DNA of 64,000 nucleotides from Coriobacteriaceae bacterium (GTDB lineage: Bacteria; Actinomycetota; Coriobacteriia; Coriobacteriales; Atopobiaceae), in assembly GCA_004557505.1 (NCBI GenBank), contig SFGZ01000008.1:1-64000 (forward strand), read 5' to 3'. This document shows positions 52,090 to 61,841 of this stretch, one piece after another (the stretch's first letter is position 1; each line of letters begins with the position of its first letter). The notes beneath the pieces were generated by a model. The model did not search any database. It saw only the letters and a list, made by a program, of their open reading frames with translations, and was not told the origin of the DNA. The position numbers and the translations under genes are program-made.

Positions 52090-54393
52090 CTACATGAGGT
52101 CGTAGGCGTCGATGTCCAATGCCATGTTAATACCCACGCGGCGCCCTATGCCCGCGGCGCACTCCGAGACCACACCGCCGAGGTCGGCCTCGAGGGGCGC
52201 CTTGACCATCACGTGGCGGCGGGTCCTGTCCTTCACGCGGGCCTTCACGCAGTCCGCGGGCCCCAGGACCTCCCAGCCGGGAAGGCCGGCGACCCTCTCC
52301 CGCAGGACGGCCGCCAGCTTGGCCGACGCATCACGCACGGCATGGGCGTCTCTGCCCCACACCAGGACGTTTGCGAGGCGCGAGAACGGCGGGTACGAGG
52401 CCTCCTCGCGCTCGGCCAGCTCGGGGCCGAGGAAGACCTCGCGCCGGTGGGCGAGGACCGCCTGCATGGCCGGGTGCGTGGCCCAGTAGGTCTGCACGAT
52501 GACCTCGCCCGGCCGCCCTCCCCTGCCGGCACGTCCCGCCACCTGCTCCAAAAGGTCGTAGGTCCTCTCGGCGGCGCGGAAGTCGGGCAACTTGAGCATG
52601 GTATCCGCGTTGATGACGCCCACGAGCGTGACCTCGGGGAAGTCGAGGCCCTTGGCTATCATCTGCGTGCCCACCAGCACCGCGCACTCCGCCGCGTCGA
52701 AGCGCTCGAGCAGGCGTTGGTGGGCGCCCTTCGCGCGCGTCGTGTCCGCGTCCATGCGGATGACCTCGACGCCCTTTGGCAGGAGCATGGCAAGCTCGTC
52801 CTCGACGCGCTGGGTGCCCACGCCGTAGGCGCCAAGATAGCGGCTGCCGCAGTTGGGGCAGCGCGTCGACGGGTCTGGATAGGCGCGCACCGGCCAGCTG
52901 CGGCCGCAGGTGTGGCACATGAGCGCATGGGTGCGCTCATGGTAGGTGAGCGCGCAGGAGCAGTGCGGGCACTCGGGCACGCAGCCGCACTCGCGGCACA
53001 TGAGGAAGTTCGCGAACCCGCGCCTGTTGAGGAGCAGCACGGCCTTCTCGCGCCTCTCGGCCACCCCCGCAAGGGCGCGGCGCAGCGGCTCCGAGAAGAC
53101 CGAGCGCGAGCCGCTGCGAAACTGCGACGCCATGTCCACGATGCTCACCTTGGGCAGCACGGCGCCGCCGGGCCTCTCGGGCATCTCCACGCGCGTCCAG
53201 CGCGCGCCACGCCACGAGCCGACCTCGCAGCGGCGCAGGCTCTCGAGCGAGGGGGTGGCCGAGCCGAGCACCAGCGCGCACCCCCACTCATGGGCCATGC
53301 GCGCCGCGACCTCGCGCGCGTGGTAGCGCGGGCTGGAGTCCTGCTTGTAGGAGGACTCGTGCTCCTCGTCGATGATGATGAGCCCCACGTTGGAAAGCGG
53401 CGCAAAGAGCGCGGAGCGGGCGCCCACCACCACGTGGACGGCCCCCTGGCGCACGAGGTCCCACTGGTCGAAGCGCTCGCCGGTCGAGAGGCGCGAGTGG
53501 AGGACGGCCACGTCATCGCCAAAGCGCGAGCGGAAGCGGCCCACCGTCTGCGCCGTGAGCGAGATCTCGGGCACGAGGACGAGGGCGGCCTTGCCTGCGG
53601 CGAGGGTCCGCTCGATGGCCTCGAGGTAGACCTCGGTCTTGCCGGAACCGGTGACGCCGTCCACGAGGGCAACGTCACCGGCTGCGCGGGAGCGCGCCTC
53701 GTCGATGGCGGCGACGGCGGCGAGCTGGCCTTTCGTGAGGCGCCGGGGCCGCGGGGCATGGGCCGAGGAGAGCGTGGTCCTCTCACCGCCGCGGATCATG
53801 CGGCGCGTCTCGACCGTGACCACGCCGCGCTTTGCCAGGGCGCTCACGGCGGCCGAGGCGCCGGGGATGGTGGCCGCGAGCTCGGCCAGGCGCATGGAGC
53901 CGGCGGAGAGCGCCCCCATGACCTCGCGCTGCCGGCTGGCGTTGCGCGCGGGCTCGAAGCCCTCGGCGGCCGGGGCGAGCGAGACCCAGCGGGCGTCGGC
54001 GGGCGCGGCCTTCTCGGCGACAAGCTCCCAGGGGGCGTCGGGCGACTCGCGAGTCACGCGGACCTTCTGGCCGGGGGCGAGGAAGGGCCGCACGGCGTCG
54101 GACAGCGGGCAGGCGTACTCGTGCGCCATCCAGCGCGCCACGGCGGCCGAGCGGGGGCCAAAGGCCGCGGGCGCGAGCACCTGCGCCACGGCGAGCAGGC
54201 GCGAGGGGGCGACGTCTGCGGGGGGCTCGTTTGAGGTAGCCAGCACGTAGCCGACGGCGCTCCTGCGCGAGAAGGGCACGAGCACCGTGACGCCCACGGC
54301 CACCTGGTCCTCGATGGCCTCGGGGATGGCGTAGTCGAACGTGCGGCCGAGGGCGCGCGTGGGTATGTCGAGCGCGACGCTCGCGAAGCGCAC
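52090..54393 (-). CDS. priA: Primosomal protein N' (replication restart helicase)
   Basis: A 767-aa DNA helicase that reloads the replisome. N-terminal DNA-binding domain (about 1-100), Walker A GVTGSGKTE, DEEH box IIDEEHESSYKQ, a zinc-binding cysteine cluster (CRECGCVPECPHC and CHTCGRSWPV...CPNCGS) and helicase motifs GTQMIAKGLDFPEV and QVAGRAGRGGRPGEV. The start is GTG at 54393 with GAGAGGGG 5 nt upstream. First gene of the priA-def-fmt-rsmB operon. Confidence 0.95.
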   Translation of the reverse strand: MRFASVALDIPTRALGRTFDYAIPEAIEDQVAVGVTVLVPFSRRSAVGYVLATSNEPPADVAPSRLLAVAQVLAPAAFGPRSAAVARWMAHEYACPLSDAVRPFLAPGQKVRVTRESPDAPWELVAEKAAPADARWVSLAPAAEGFEPARNASRQREVMGALSAGSMRLAELAATIPGASAAVSALAKRGVVTVETRRMIRGGERTTLSSAHAPRPRRLTKGQLAAVAAIDEARSRAAGDVALVDGVTGSGKTEVYLEAIERTLAAGKAALVLVPEISLTAQTVGRFRSRFGDDVAVLHSRLSTGERFDQWDLVRQGAVHVVVGARSALFAPLSNVGLIIIDEEHESSYKQDSSPRYHAREVAARMAHEWGCALVLGSATPSLESLRRCEVGSWRGARWTRVEMPERPGGAVLPKVSIVDMASQFRSGSRSVFSEPLRRALAGVAERREKAVLLLNRRGFANFLMCRECGCVPECPHCSCALTYHERTHALMCHTCGRSWPVRAYPDPSTRCPNCGSRYLGAYGVGTQRVEDELAMLLPKGVEVIRMDADTTRAKGAHQRLLERFDAAECAVLVGTQMIAKGLDFPEVTLVGVINADTMLKLPDFRAAERTYDLLEQVAGRAGRGGRPGEVIVQTYWATHPAMQAVLAHRREVFLGPELAEREEASYPPFSRLANVLVWGRDAHAVRDASAKLAAVLRERVAGLPGWEVLGPADCVKARVKDRTRRHVMVKAPLEADLGGVVSECAAGIGRRVGINMALDIDAYDLM

Positions 54394-54521
54394 GGATGCC
54401 CCCTCTCATGAGGCACGGGACAATCCCCGCCTCACCTTTGTCTCACTTGCTCGCGCCACGCGCGGTGGCGCCACGGGATCCGATTGTACCCGGAATGAGG
54501 CAAGGGGGCAGCCCCCTCGCC

Positions 54522-55229
54522 TCACCCGCCGAGGTAGGCCTTGCGGACGTCGTCGTCCACGAGAAGCTCGGCGCCCGTGCCGGTCTTCACGATCCTGCCG
54601 GTCTCGAGCACGTAGCCGCGCGCGGCCACCTTGAGCGCCATGTTGGCGTTCTGCTCGACCAGAAGGATCGTGGTGCCGTTCCTGTTGAGCGCCTGGATGA
54701 TCTCGAAGATCTCGTCCACCAGGATGGGTGCCAGGCCCATCGAGGGCTCGTCGAGCATGAGGAGCTTCGGGCGGCTCATGAGGGCGCGCCCCATGGCGAG
54801 CATCTGCTGCTCGCCGCCGGAAAGCGTGCCGGCCTCCTGGTTCATGCGCTCCTTGAGGCGCGGGAAGTGCTCGTAGACAAGCTCGAGCGTCTCCCTGTTC
54901 TCTGCATCGCTGCGGGTGTAGCCGCCCATGTCGAGATTCTCGGAGACGCTCATGTGCGTGAACACGCGGCGTCCCTCGGGGCACAGGGCAAGCCCGCTCT
55001 CGACGATCCTGTGGGGCCTGGCGCCCACGAGCGCCACGCCCTTGAACTCGATGCTGCCTGCGTCCGGCTTGATGAGGCCGGCGATGGTGTTGAGCGTGGT
55101 CGACTTGCCGGCGCCGTTCGCGCCGATGAGGGTCACGATCTCGCCCTCGTCGATGTCGAACGAGACGCCCTTGACGGCCTTGATGGCACCGTACGAGACG
55201 GCGAGGTCGCTGACGGAGAGCATGGACAT
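54522..55229 (-). CDS. livF: Branched-chain amino acid ABC transporter ATP-binding protein LivF
   Basis: A 235-aa ABC ATPase: GANGAGKST (Walker A), TLSGGEQQMLAMGRAL (signature) and LLMLDEPSMGLAP (Walker B), and a C-terminal end typical of LivF. Last gene of the five-gene transporter operon; it directly abuts the livG stop (55229/55230). Confidence 0.92.
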   Translation of the reverse strand: MSMLSVSDLAVSYGAIKAVKGVSFDIDEGEIVTLIGANGAGKSTTLNTIAGLIKPDAGSIEFKGVALVGARPHRIVESGLALCPEGRRVFTHMSVSENLDMGGYTRSDAENRETLELVYEHFPRLKERMNQEAGTLSGGEQQMLAMGRALMSRPKLLMLDEPSMGLAPILVDEIFEIIQALNRNGTTILLVEQNANMALKVAARGYVLETGRIVKTGTGAELLVDDDVRKAYLGG

Positions 55230-56132
55230 CTACTTCACCCCCTGCTTGCCGAGGTAGGCCTCGATGACCTTGGGGTCGTTCTGGATCTCCTCGGGCGTGC
55301 CCTTCGCAATGATGCGCCCGTAGTCCAAAACGCCGATGACCTCGCAGATGCCCATGACAAAGCTCATGTCGTGCTCGATGAGCAGGATGGCGATCCTGAA
55401 GTCGTCGCGGATCTTCTCGATGTTTCCCATGAGCTCCTCGGTCTCGGCGGGGTTCATGCCGGCCGCAGGCTCGTCCAGGAGCAGGACCTTGGGGTTGGTG
55501 GCAAGCGCGCGCAGGATCTCCAGGCGACGCTGGGCGCCGTACGGGAGGTTGCCGGCGCGCTCGCGGGCCAGCCCCTGCATGTTGAAGATGCCGAGGAGGT
55601 CCATCGCCCTGTCATGGTACTCGGCCTCCTGCCTCCAGTGTTTGGGGAGGCGGAAGACGTCCGTGACGAGGTGCGTCGACATCGAGTTGCCGAGGCCCAC
55701 CAGGACGTTCTCCTCCACCGTCATCTTGTCGAAGAGGCGGATGTTCTGGAAGGTGCGGGCGATGCCCATCTTGTTGACCTCGACCACGTTCTTGCCGGCC
55801 GTGTCGTAGCCGTCGAGCAGGATGGTGCCGCGCGTGGGCCTGTACACGTTGGTGAGCAGGTTGAAGATGGTCGTCTTGCCTGCGCCGTTGGGGCCGATGA
55901 GGCCGGAGATCTCGGTGCGGCCCATGGCTATGTTGAAGTCGTCGACGGCGGTGAGGCCACCGAAGTCGATGCCGAGGTGCTCGGCCTGGAGCACGGGCAT
56001 CTTGCCAAGGTCGCGCTCCGGCACGAGGTTGGAGGTCTCCATCTGCACGAGCACGGGGCGGCGGCGCTTGGGGCAGGCGGCCTCGCCAGTCTCGACGGCG
56101 GCCTTGCTCTCTCTTGTCTCGTCGTTACTCAT
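55230..56132 (-). CDS. livG: Branched-chain amino acid ABC transporter ATP-binding protein LivG
   Basis: A 300-aa ABC ATPase, longer than usual because of a ~40-residue N-terminal extension. GPNGAGKTT (Walker A), NLPYGAQRRLEILRAL (LivG-type signature) and VLLLDEPAAGMNP (Walker B), plus the family's FGGLTAVDDFN start. Overlaps livM by 8 nt. Confidence 0.92.
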   Translation of the reverse strand: MSNDETRESKAAVETGEAACPKRRRPVLVQMETSNLVPERDLGKMPVLQAEHLGIDFGGLTAVDDFNIAMGRTEISGLIGPNGAGKTTIFNLLTNVYRPTRGTILLDGYDTAGKNVVEVNKMGIARTFQNIRLFDKMTVEENVLVGLGNSMSTHLVTDVFRLPKHWRQEAEYHDRAMDLLGIFNMQGLARERAGNLPYGAQRRLEILRALATNPKVLLLDEPAAGMNPAETEELMGNIEKIRDDFRIAILLIEHDMSFVMGICEVIGVLDYGRIIAKGTPEEIQNDPKVIEAYLGKQGVK

Positions 56133-57333
56133 GGGTGCTGGCCTCCTTCCCCGCGCCCTCGTCGGAAGGCGCCGCCGGTGCCCCGGGGCCCTCGACGGGC
56201 GACGTGATATCTCCCGCGTCCGAGGCGGACGCCGCGGCTGGCGCGAAGTCCTCCGGGCGCCTACCGTGGTTCATGATGCGCTCGATCACGCGGGACATCG
56301 AGAAGTCGTAGTCGCCGAGAAGGCCCTTGGGGCGGAAGATCATGACCAGGATCAGCACGACGGCGTAGACGACCATGCGGTAGTCGGAGACGGCGCGCAG
56401 CGCCTCCGGCAGAATCGTGAGGACGGTCGCGGAGATGACGGAGCCGAGCATGGAGCCCATGCCGCCGAGAACCACCATGACCAGGATCTCGATGGACTTC
56501 ATGAAGCCGAACTTGGCCGGGGCCATGACGCCGATGCAGCCCGCGTAGAGCCCGCCGGCGACGCCCGCGAAGAACGCGGAGGCCACGAAGGCGAGCGTCT
56601 TGTAGTACGTCGCGTTGACGCCGCAGGACTCCGCCGCAATCTCGTTATCGCGGATGGAGAGGATGGCGCGGCCGTGGCGCGACTTCATCATGGCGTGGAT
56701 CAAGAAGAGCGAGATGGCCACCACGATGAAGGTGTTCAGGAAGTTCGTGTAGGAGGGGATGCCCGTGAGGCCCTTGGCGCCGCCGGTGAGCGTGAAGCCG
56801 AGCACGCCATCGATGTTCTGCATGACCACGCGGATGATCTCGGCAAAGCCAAGCGTGATGATGGCCAGGTAGTCCCCCTTGAGTCGCAGCGCGGGGACGC
56901 CGATGACAAGGCCGCAGACGGCGGCGCAGACGCCACCGAAGACGATGCCGCAGACGAACAGCCCCATCGCGGCGGGGCTGCCGGACGTGAAGTCGCGCAT
57001 GGTCACGCCCGCGACGCCCATCATCCGCATGATGAAGATGGCGCAGGAGTAGCCGCCCACCGACATGAAGCCGGCGTGGCCGAGCGGCAGCTGCCCCAGG
57101 TAGCCGGTCGCGATGTTGAGCGACACGGCAAGGATGATGTAGATGCCTATCTGCTCGATGACGCCCGTCTGATAGCGGCTCACCACGCCGCCGCCGATCA
57201 TGAGCTCGCCCACGACGAGGAACGCGACGACGAGGGCGGCGTTGATCAGGTAGCGCGCGGGCATGGAGAGGCTGCGATAGCCGCGGGCGGCCGTCGCGCC
57301 TGCCTGCGTTGCTGTTGGCTTGGATGCGGTCAC
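56125..57333 (-). CDS. livM: Branched-chain amino acid ABC transporter permease LivM
   Basis: A 402-aa membrane permease with about nine membrane segments. Family segments include NIATGYLGQLPLGHAGFMSVGGY, LRLKGDYLAIITLGFAEIIRV, and VLGGMGSMLGSVISATVLTILPEALR. The C-terminal ~40 residues are cytoplasmic, Ala/Pro-rich and poorly conserved-looking. Confidence 0.92.
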   Translation of the reverse strand: MTASKPTATQAGATAARGYRSLSMPARYLINAALVVAFLVVGELMIGGGVVSRYQTGVIEQIGIYIILAVSLNIATGYLGQLPLGHAGFMSVGGYSCAIFIMRMMGVAGVTMRDFTSGSPAAMGLFVCGIVFGGVCAAVCGLVIGVPALRLKGDYLAIITLGFAEIIRVVMQNIDGVLGFTLTGGAKGLTGIPSYTNFLNTFIVVAISLFLIHAMMKSRHGRAILSIRDNEIAAESCGVNATYYKTLAFVASAFFAGVAGGLYAGCIGVMAPAKFGFMKSIEILVMVVLGGMGSMLGSVISATVLTILPEALRAVSDYRMVVYAVVLILVMIFRPKGLLGDYDFSMSRVIERIMNHGRRPEDFAPAAASASDAGDITSPVEGPGAPAAPSDEGAGKEASTHE

Positions 57334-57343
57334 GGCTTCCCCC

Positions 57344-58219
57344 TTAGACTTTCTCGGTCATCGGGCGGCCCAGGATGCCGGTGGGCCTCACCACGAGGAC
57401 GATGATCAAAAGCAGGAACACCACGGCGTCCTGCCAGACGGAAAGGCCGATGGCCGAGACGAACACCTCGGCGAAGCCGACGAGAAGCCCACCGATGACG
57501 GCGCCGGGGATGGACCCGATGCCGCCCAGGACCGCCGCGACGAAGGCCTTGGTGCCCAGCATGATGCCCATGGTAGGCGTGGCCTGCGTGTAGGCCATGC
57601 TGTACAGCACGGCGCCGATGCCGGCGAGGGCGGAGCCGACGGCGAAGGTGAACGAGATGGTGTTGTTCACGTTGATGCCCATGAGGCGCGCGGCGCCCAT
57701 GTCCTCCGAGACGGCGCGCATCGCCTTGCCCAGCTTGGTCTTCTGCACGAGGATCGTGAGGACTATGGTCGAGACGGCCGTCACGACGATGGTGATGATC
57801 GCGTTCGCGGAGGGCGAGACGCCCGCGACGCTCAGGCTGGGCAGGCTGAAGTACTCGGGGACGACCTTGGCGTCGGCGCCGAAGACCAGCTGCGCGCCGT
57901 TCTCGAGGAAGTACGACACGCCGATCGCGGTGATGAGAAGGCTCATGCGCGGTGCCTCGCGAAGCGGCTGGTAGGCAACCTTGTCGATGAGGACGCCAAG
58001 GCCAGCGCATCCCACGATCGACAGGACGATGGCCAAGACCGGGTTCAGGCCCAGCTGGCTCATCACGATCCACGAGATGTAGGCACCGACCATGATGATG
58101 TCGCCATGGGCAAAGTTAAGCAGCAGGATGATGCCGTACACCATCGTGTAGCCCAGGGCGACAAGCGCGTAGATGCTGCCCAGCTGCAGGCCATTGAGCA
58201 CCTGCGTCAATATCGTCAC
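57344..58219 (-). CDS. livH: Branched-chain amino acid ABC transporter permease LivH
   Basis: A 291-aa permease with about eight membrane segments. Characteristic LivH stretches: NGLQLGSIYALVALGYTMVYGI, LNFAHGDIIMVGAY and VLGGIGSIPGAVIGGLLVG. It precedes livM by 10 nt and follows the binding-protein gene by ~100 nt. Confidence 0.92.
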   Translation of the reverse strand: MTILTQVLNGLQLGSIYALVALGYTMVYGIILLLNFAHGDIIMVGAYISWIVMSQLGLNPVLAIVLSIVGCAGLGVLIDKVAYQPLREAPRMSLLITAIGVSYFLENGAQLVFGADAKVVPEYFSLPSLSVAGVSPSANAIITIVVTAVSTIVLTILVQKTKLGKAMRAVSEDMGAARLMGINVNNTISFTFAVGSALAGIGAVLYSMAYTQATPTMGIMLGTKAFVAAVLGGIGSIPGAVIGGLLVGFAEVFVSAIGLSVWQDAVVFLLLIIVLVVRPTGILGRPMTEKV

Positions 58220-58322
58220 GGCACAACACTTCCTCTCTAGAACGCCGGTCCCGCAAAGCCCAGGAAGCGTCGGGGGCGGCGTGCGCGCCCGGCGCTTCCC
58301 CTCAAAGGCCCCTTGGGACGGC

Positions 58323-59519
58323 CTACTTGCCCTCGATGGTCTTGAAGACCTTCTGGACGCCGCCCTTGAAGGTGATGATCAGGGTCGACTTGACGGGGTC
58401 GCCGGTGCCGGAGTAGGAGATGTCGCCGGTCACGCCCTCGGCGGTGCCGGAGGCGATGGCGTCGATGATGGCCTGCCTGTAGTCATCCGAGCCGTAGGCG
58501 GCCGTGCCGTCCTTCTCGACAGCCTCGATGGCGTTGAGGAGAATCATCGCGGCATCGTAGCCAAGGGCGCAGAAGTTGGAGGGCGTGTCGCCGTACTCGT
58601 CCTTGTAGGCCTTGATGAAGTCCTGGACCTTCTCATCCTTGTTCTCGGACACGAAGGAGCAGTCGTAGTAGCAGCCCTCGAGGTCCTCGGCGCTCGCGTA
58701 CTCCTCGTCGCCGCCCACGATGTTGGACCAGCCGTCAGCACCCATGAAGACGCCGGCGTAGCCAAGCTTCCTAGCCTGGGTCACGATCTTGCCGTCGTCC
58801 TGGTAGTAGTTGGGCGAGAAGATGGCGTCGGGGTTGGTGGCGATGATGTTGGTGAGCTGGGAGTTGAAGTCGGTGGCACCGGCGGGGTAGCCCTGCGGAG
58901 CGCTCACCGTGACGCCCTTCTTGCCGGCCTCCTCGATGAAGGCGTCAGCGACGCCCTGCTCGTAGTCGCCGCCCGAGTTGTAGATGACGCCCACGGTCTT
59001 GTAGCCCTGGTCGGCGGCGAAGTCGGCCATGAGCTTGCCCTGGTACGGGTCGGTGATGCAGGCGCGGAAGTAGTTGCTGCTGTAGGAAATGACGTCGGCG
59101 GCAGTGGCGGAGGGCGTCACGCAGGGCATGTTGTCGGCGACGGAGGCCTGGGCGACCGCGATGGTGGGCGTGGAGGTCACGTCGCCGATGATGCCCACCA
59201 CGCCGTCCTCGACGAGCTTGTTGTAGACGTTGACGGCCTCGGTGGCGTCGCCCTTCTCGTCCTGGGTGTCAAGCTCTATCTGCTTGCCGTTGATGCCGCC
59301 GTTGCCGTTGACCTGCTTGACGTAGAGCTCGGCGCCATAGCGGCAGGCGAGGCCGTACTGGGCAACGTCGCCGGTGTAGGGGCCCATGAGGCCCACCTTG
59401 ATGGTGTCGGAGCCGGAGGAGCCGGAGCCGGAGTTTCCGCCGCAGGCCGCAAGGCCAAGGCCAATGCCCGCGACAGCACCGCTCTTGACGAAGTTGCGCC
59501 TGGAAATGTTGGTATTCAT
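58323..59519 (-). CDS. Branched-chain amino acid-type substrate-binding lipoprotein
   Basis: A 398-aa type I binding protein (LivJ/LivK family). N terminus SRRNFVKSGAVAGIGLGLAAC combines a twin-arginine motif with a lipobox, so it is probably a Tat-exported lipoprotein anchored outside; a Gly/Ser linker follows. Then IKVGLMGPYTGDVAQYG, ELDTQDEKGD and a C-terminal lobe with KSTLIITFKGG. AGGG precedes the ATG. The ligand (leucine-type amino acid or another small polar compound) cannot be read off reliably. Confidence 0.9.
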   Translation of the reverse strand: MNTNISRRNFVKSGAVAGIGLGLAACGGNSGSGSSGSDTIKVGLMGPYTGDVAQYGLACRYGAELYVKQVNGNGGINGKQIELDTQDEKGDATEAVNVYNKLVEDGVVGIIGDVTSTPTIAVAQASVADNMPCVTPSATAADVISYSSNYFRACITDPYQGKLMADFAADQGYKTVGVIYNSGGDYEQGVADAFIEEAGKKGVTVSAPQGYPAGATDFNSQLTNIIATNPDAIFSPNYYQDDGKIVTQARKLGYAGVFMGADGWSNIVGGDEEYASAEDLEGCYYDCSFVSENKDEKVQDFIKAYKDEYGDTPSNFCALGYDAAMILLNAIEAVEKDGTAAYGSDDYRQAIIDAIASGTAEGVTGDISYSGTGDPVKSTLIITFKGGVQKVFKTIEGK

Positions 59520-59691
59520 ACGTACCCTCCCTAGTCTTGGCCGCGCGGGCGTCCCGCACGTAGGTCGTGGTCAACTGTATGAAAGGGTGGCAGACGCTGG
59601 CGCGCCGCGCCTGAAAGCTTATTCGAGACGTAACACATGAAGCCGCTTGGCAGCATACGCGAGCTGGGAATACGCCGCGCCGGCGGATGTC

Positions 59692-60210
59692 CTAGCGGCG
59701 GGCGGCGCCCTCCGCGGGGCGCTCGGCGCCGCGGCGCCGTGAGACGAGCGCGGCCACGAGCGTGCCCACGGCGGCGCCGCAGAGGTCGATGAGGACGTCC
59801 CGTGGCGATGCCTCGCGACCCGGCACGAAGAGCTGGATCGTCTCGTCTACCACGGGAACGAGGGCCACCACGAGAGGGCCAAGCCAGCGGGGGCGCCTCC
59901 CGTCACGCGCGGGCCAAAGGAACGCGGGCACGCCCAGCGCGCCCAGGACCGCGTACTCGAGGAAGTGGGCCGCCTTTCGCACGGCAAAGCCCATGCCCGC
60001 CTCCCCCGCAATGCCCAGCGCGTTGAGGATGGGCGCCACGACGGCCACCACGCGCGAGCTCTCGAGCGACGACTCCGGCCCCCGCACGAGCGAGCGCCCC
60101 CACACGAAGGCAACCCACAGGCAGAAGGCGGGCACCCACCCGTAGTGGTGGATGCCCGCCCCGAGTCGTCTGCCTGCGTCCCTCGGGCGCTCCCCCGCCC
60201 CTTCTCGCAT
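59692..60210 (-). CDS. VanZ-like membrane protein
   Basis: A 172-aa protein with about four hydrophobic segments and the VanZ-family core KAAHFLEYAVLGAL followed by VDETIQLFVPGREASPRDVLIDLCGAAVGT. VanZ proteins have been linked to teicoplanin tolerance and surface-glycan changes; no van genes are here, so that role is not inferred. The start overlaps the stop of the next upstream gene by one base (TAATG). Confidence 0.82.
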   Translation of the reverse strand: MREGAGERPRDAGRRLGAGIHHYGWVPAFCLWVAFVWGRSLVRGPESSLESSRVVAVVAPILNALGIAGEAGMGFAVRKAAHFLEYAVLGALGVPAFLWPARDGRRPRWLGPLVVALVPVVDETIQLFVPGREASPRDVLIDLCGAAVGTLVAALVSRRRGAERPAEGAARR

Positions 60211-61598
60211 TACGCCTCCAGGGCCTCGGCGCGTGGGACGGGCGGCTCGCCGGCGAGGTGGCGCGGTCGGTACCCGCCGGCCGCAGCCCCGCCGCGCCTT
60301 TCGGGCGCCATGTGGCGGCCCGGGACGCGCATCGCCGAGGTCTGGGTGCCGCCTTCGATGACGCGCAGGTAGTCGCGGGAAGATCTGCGCACGGCGGCGG
60401 ATGGGTTGCGCGAGAACTCCTCGGCGACCAGGTAGTCGATGTAGCTCTCGGTGTCCACGACCTCGGGGTGGCCGGCGGGGAGCCTGAAGTGGAGGAACTG
60501 CGTGTCCCGCTCGAGGCCGTCCGGCTCGTCAAGCGAGTCCTCGTCGCCGACGCAGTCCCAGAATGGCTCGATCGGCTCGGCAACGCTCGCCTTTGGCGCG
60601 GCGGGGGCTGGCGCGGGCGCGGCATGCGCCGACCCGGCGGAGGCGGCCTCGGCCGTCGAGGCGGCGGGTACGGCCGCGGCATGCGCCGGCCCGGCGGGGG
60701 CGGCCGCAGAGGGCCCCGCGGCATGGAGCCTCTCGTCCATGGCCTTGAGCGCGCGGTCCCAGTCGTCTCCCGCGACGTCCTCTACGCTTCGCTTCTCCGG
60801 GTAGGCGCCCTCCTCGACGACGGCGACGCGGCGCGAGATGTCGCGCGGGCCCACAGACATGAACTGCAGGTCGTCCATGCCATCGGCGCCAAACTCTGAG
60901 GGGATGGCATCCTCGGCGCCCACGCCCGCGCCGATGGGGCCGGAGATTGAGGGGCCAACGGCGGCGGCCCACCACGTGGTCCCCACGTCTCCCACCGAGC
61001 CGTCCGCGCGCTCGATCACGGGGAGGCCCTCCATGCGGTTGGCACCGATGCGCGCCGAGAGGGTCGCGGCAACGCCCTGCGCGCGCGTTGCCATGCGCTG
61101 CCTGAAGCTCTGCCTGCCCACGTAGTTCTCGGCGATGTCCTCGTAGTCGCGGGCCGCGTGCATGCCGCGATCTCCGCTGTTGGCGAGGGCCTCCTCGGCC
61201 CCCTTCGCGGCAACGAGTCGGCTGACGCGCTCCCAGTCATCGGGACGCATGTGCCGGGGGACGTGCGTGGCGCGAGGGGTGACGCCTGGCTCGGCTCCCC
61301 CATCAGCCGGCCCGTCGACGGGCCCCGCGCCGCCCTGGCTCGCGGCCGAACGACCGCGCGCGATGCCGCGCACGAGGGCATAGGTGCCGATCGTGACGAG
61401 GACGCCGCCTGCGAAGCTCACGCCGAGGGCTCCCGCGACCTCGGCGTCCATGCCGGAGACGTCAAGATATGGGAGACCGATGCCCGCAAGCGCATCGAGG
61501 GGCAGCGCGCCCTCCGTCGCAAGGGCGGGCGCAGGCGTGCCAATGGCGGCGACGCCGAGAAGGCCTGCAACGACCGCCGGACTCCTCCCGCACCTCAT
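60210..61598 (-). CDS. Hypothetical Ala/Pro-rich membrane-anchored protein
   Basis: A 462-aa protein I do not recognise. The N terminus MRCGRSPAVVAGLLGVAAIG...PALA is a predicted signal peptide cleaved near residue 27; a second hydrophobic segment (about 57-80) could anchor it. About residues 290-345 are almost pure Ala/Pro/Ser (disordered linker). Charged folded-looking segments flank it (about 110-280 and 345-430). Divergent from the SDR gene; translationally coupled to the VanZ-like gene downstream. Confidence 0.75.
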   Translation of the reverse strand: MRCGRSPAVVAGLLGVAAIGTPAPALATEGALPLDALAGIGLPYLDVSGMDAEVAGALGVSFAGGVLVTIGTYALVRGIARGRSAASQGGAGPVDGPADGGAEPGVTPRATHVPRHMRPDDWERVSRLVAAKGAEEALANSGDRGMHAARDYEDIAENYVGRQSFRQRMATRAQGVAATLSARIGANRMEGLPVIERADGSVGDVGTTWWAAAVGPSISGPIGAGVGAEDAIPSEFGADGMDDLQFMSVGPRDISRRVAVVEEGAYPEKRSVEDVAGDDWDRALKAMDERLHAAGPSAAAPAGPAHAAAVPAASTAEAASAGSAHAAPAPAPAAPKASVAEPIEPFWDCVGDEDSLDEPDGLERDTQFLHFRLPAGHPEVVDTESYIDYLVAEEFSRNPSAAVRRSSRDYLRVIEGGTQTSAMRVPGRHMAPERRGGAAAGGYRPRHLAGEPPVPRAEALEA

Positions 61599-61788
61599 CC
61601 TGTCGCACCTCCCGATGACAAACGCCCAATACCTGACGGCTGCGCAGCGGTGGACGAACAGTGCTACCTGATGGCCTGGGACGCAGCGCCCGTGAGGGCG
61701 AATGCGAGCAGGTGGGCAACGGCGTTGTTCGTCTTTGGCTGCATGTGCCGTCGCGACACTCGCGTGTCATGAAATCCATCTATCAGAC

Positions 61789-61794
61789 TATACT
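61789..61794 (+). promoter_or_regulatory. Putative -10 box of the SDR gene
   Basis: TATACT, about 48 nt upstream of the SDR ATG. No clear -35. The flanking 61760-61835 sequence is distinctly AT-rich. Confidence 0.4.
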
Positions 61795-61841
61795 TTTCAT
61801 CACGCCAAATGCAAGCAGGTAATTATCTTTGGGAGGCTAAG

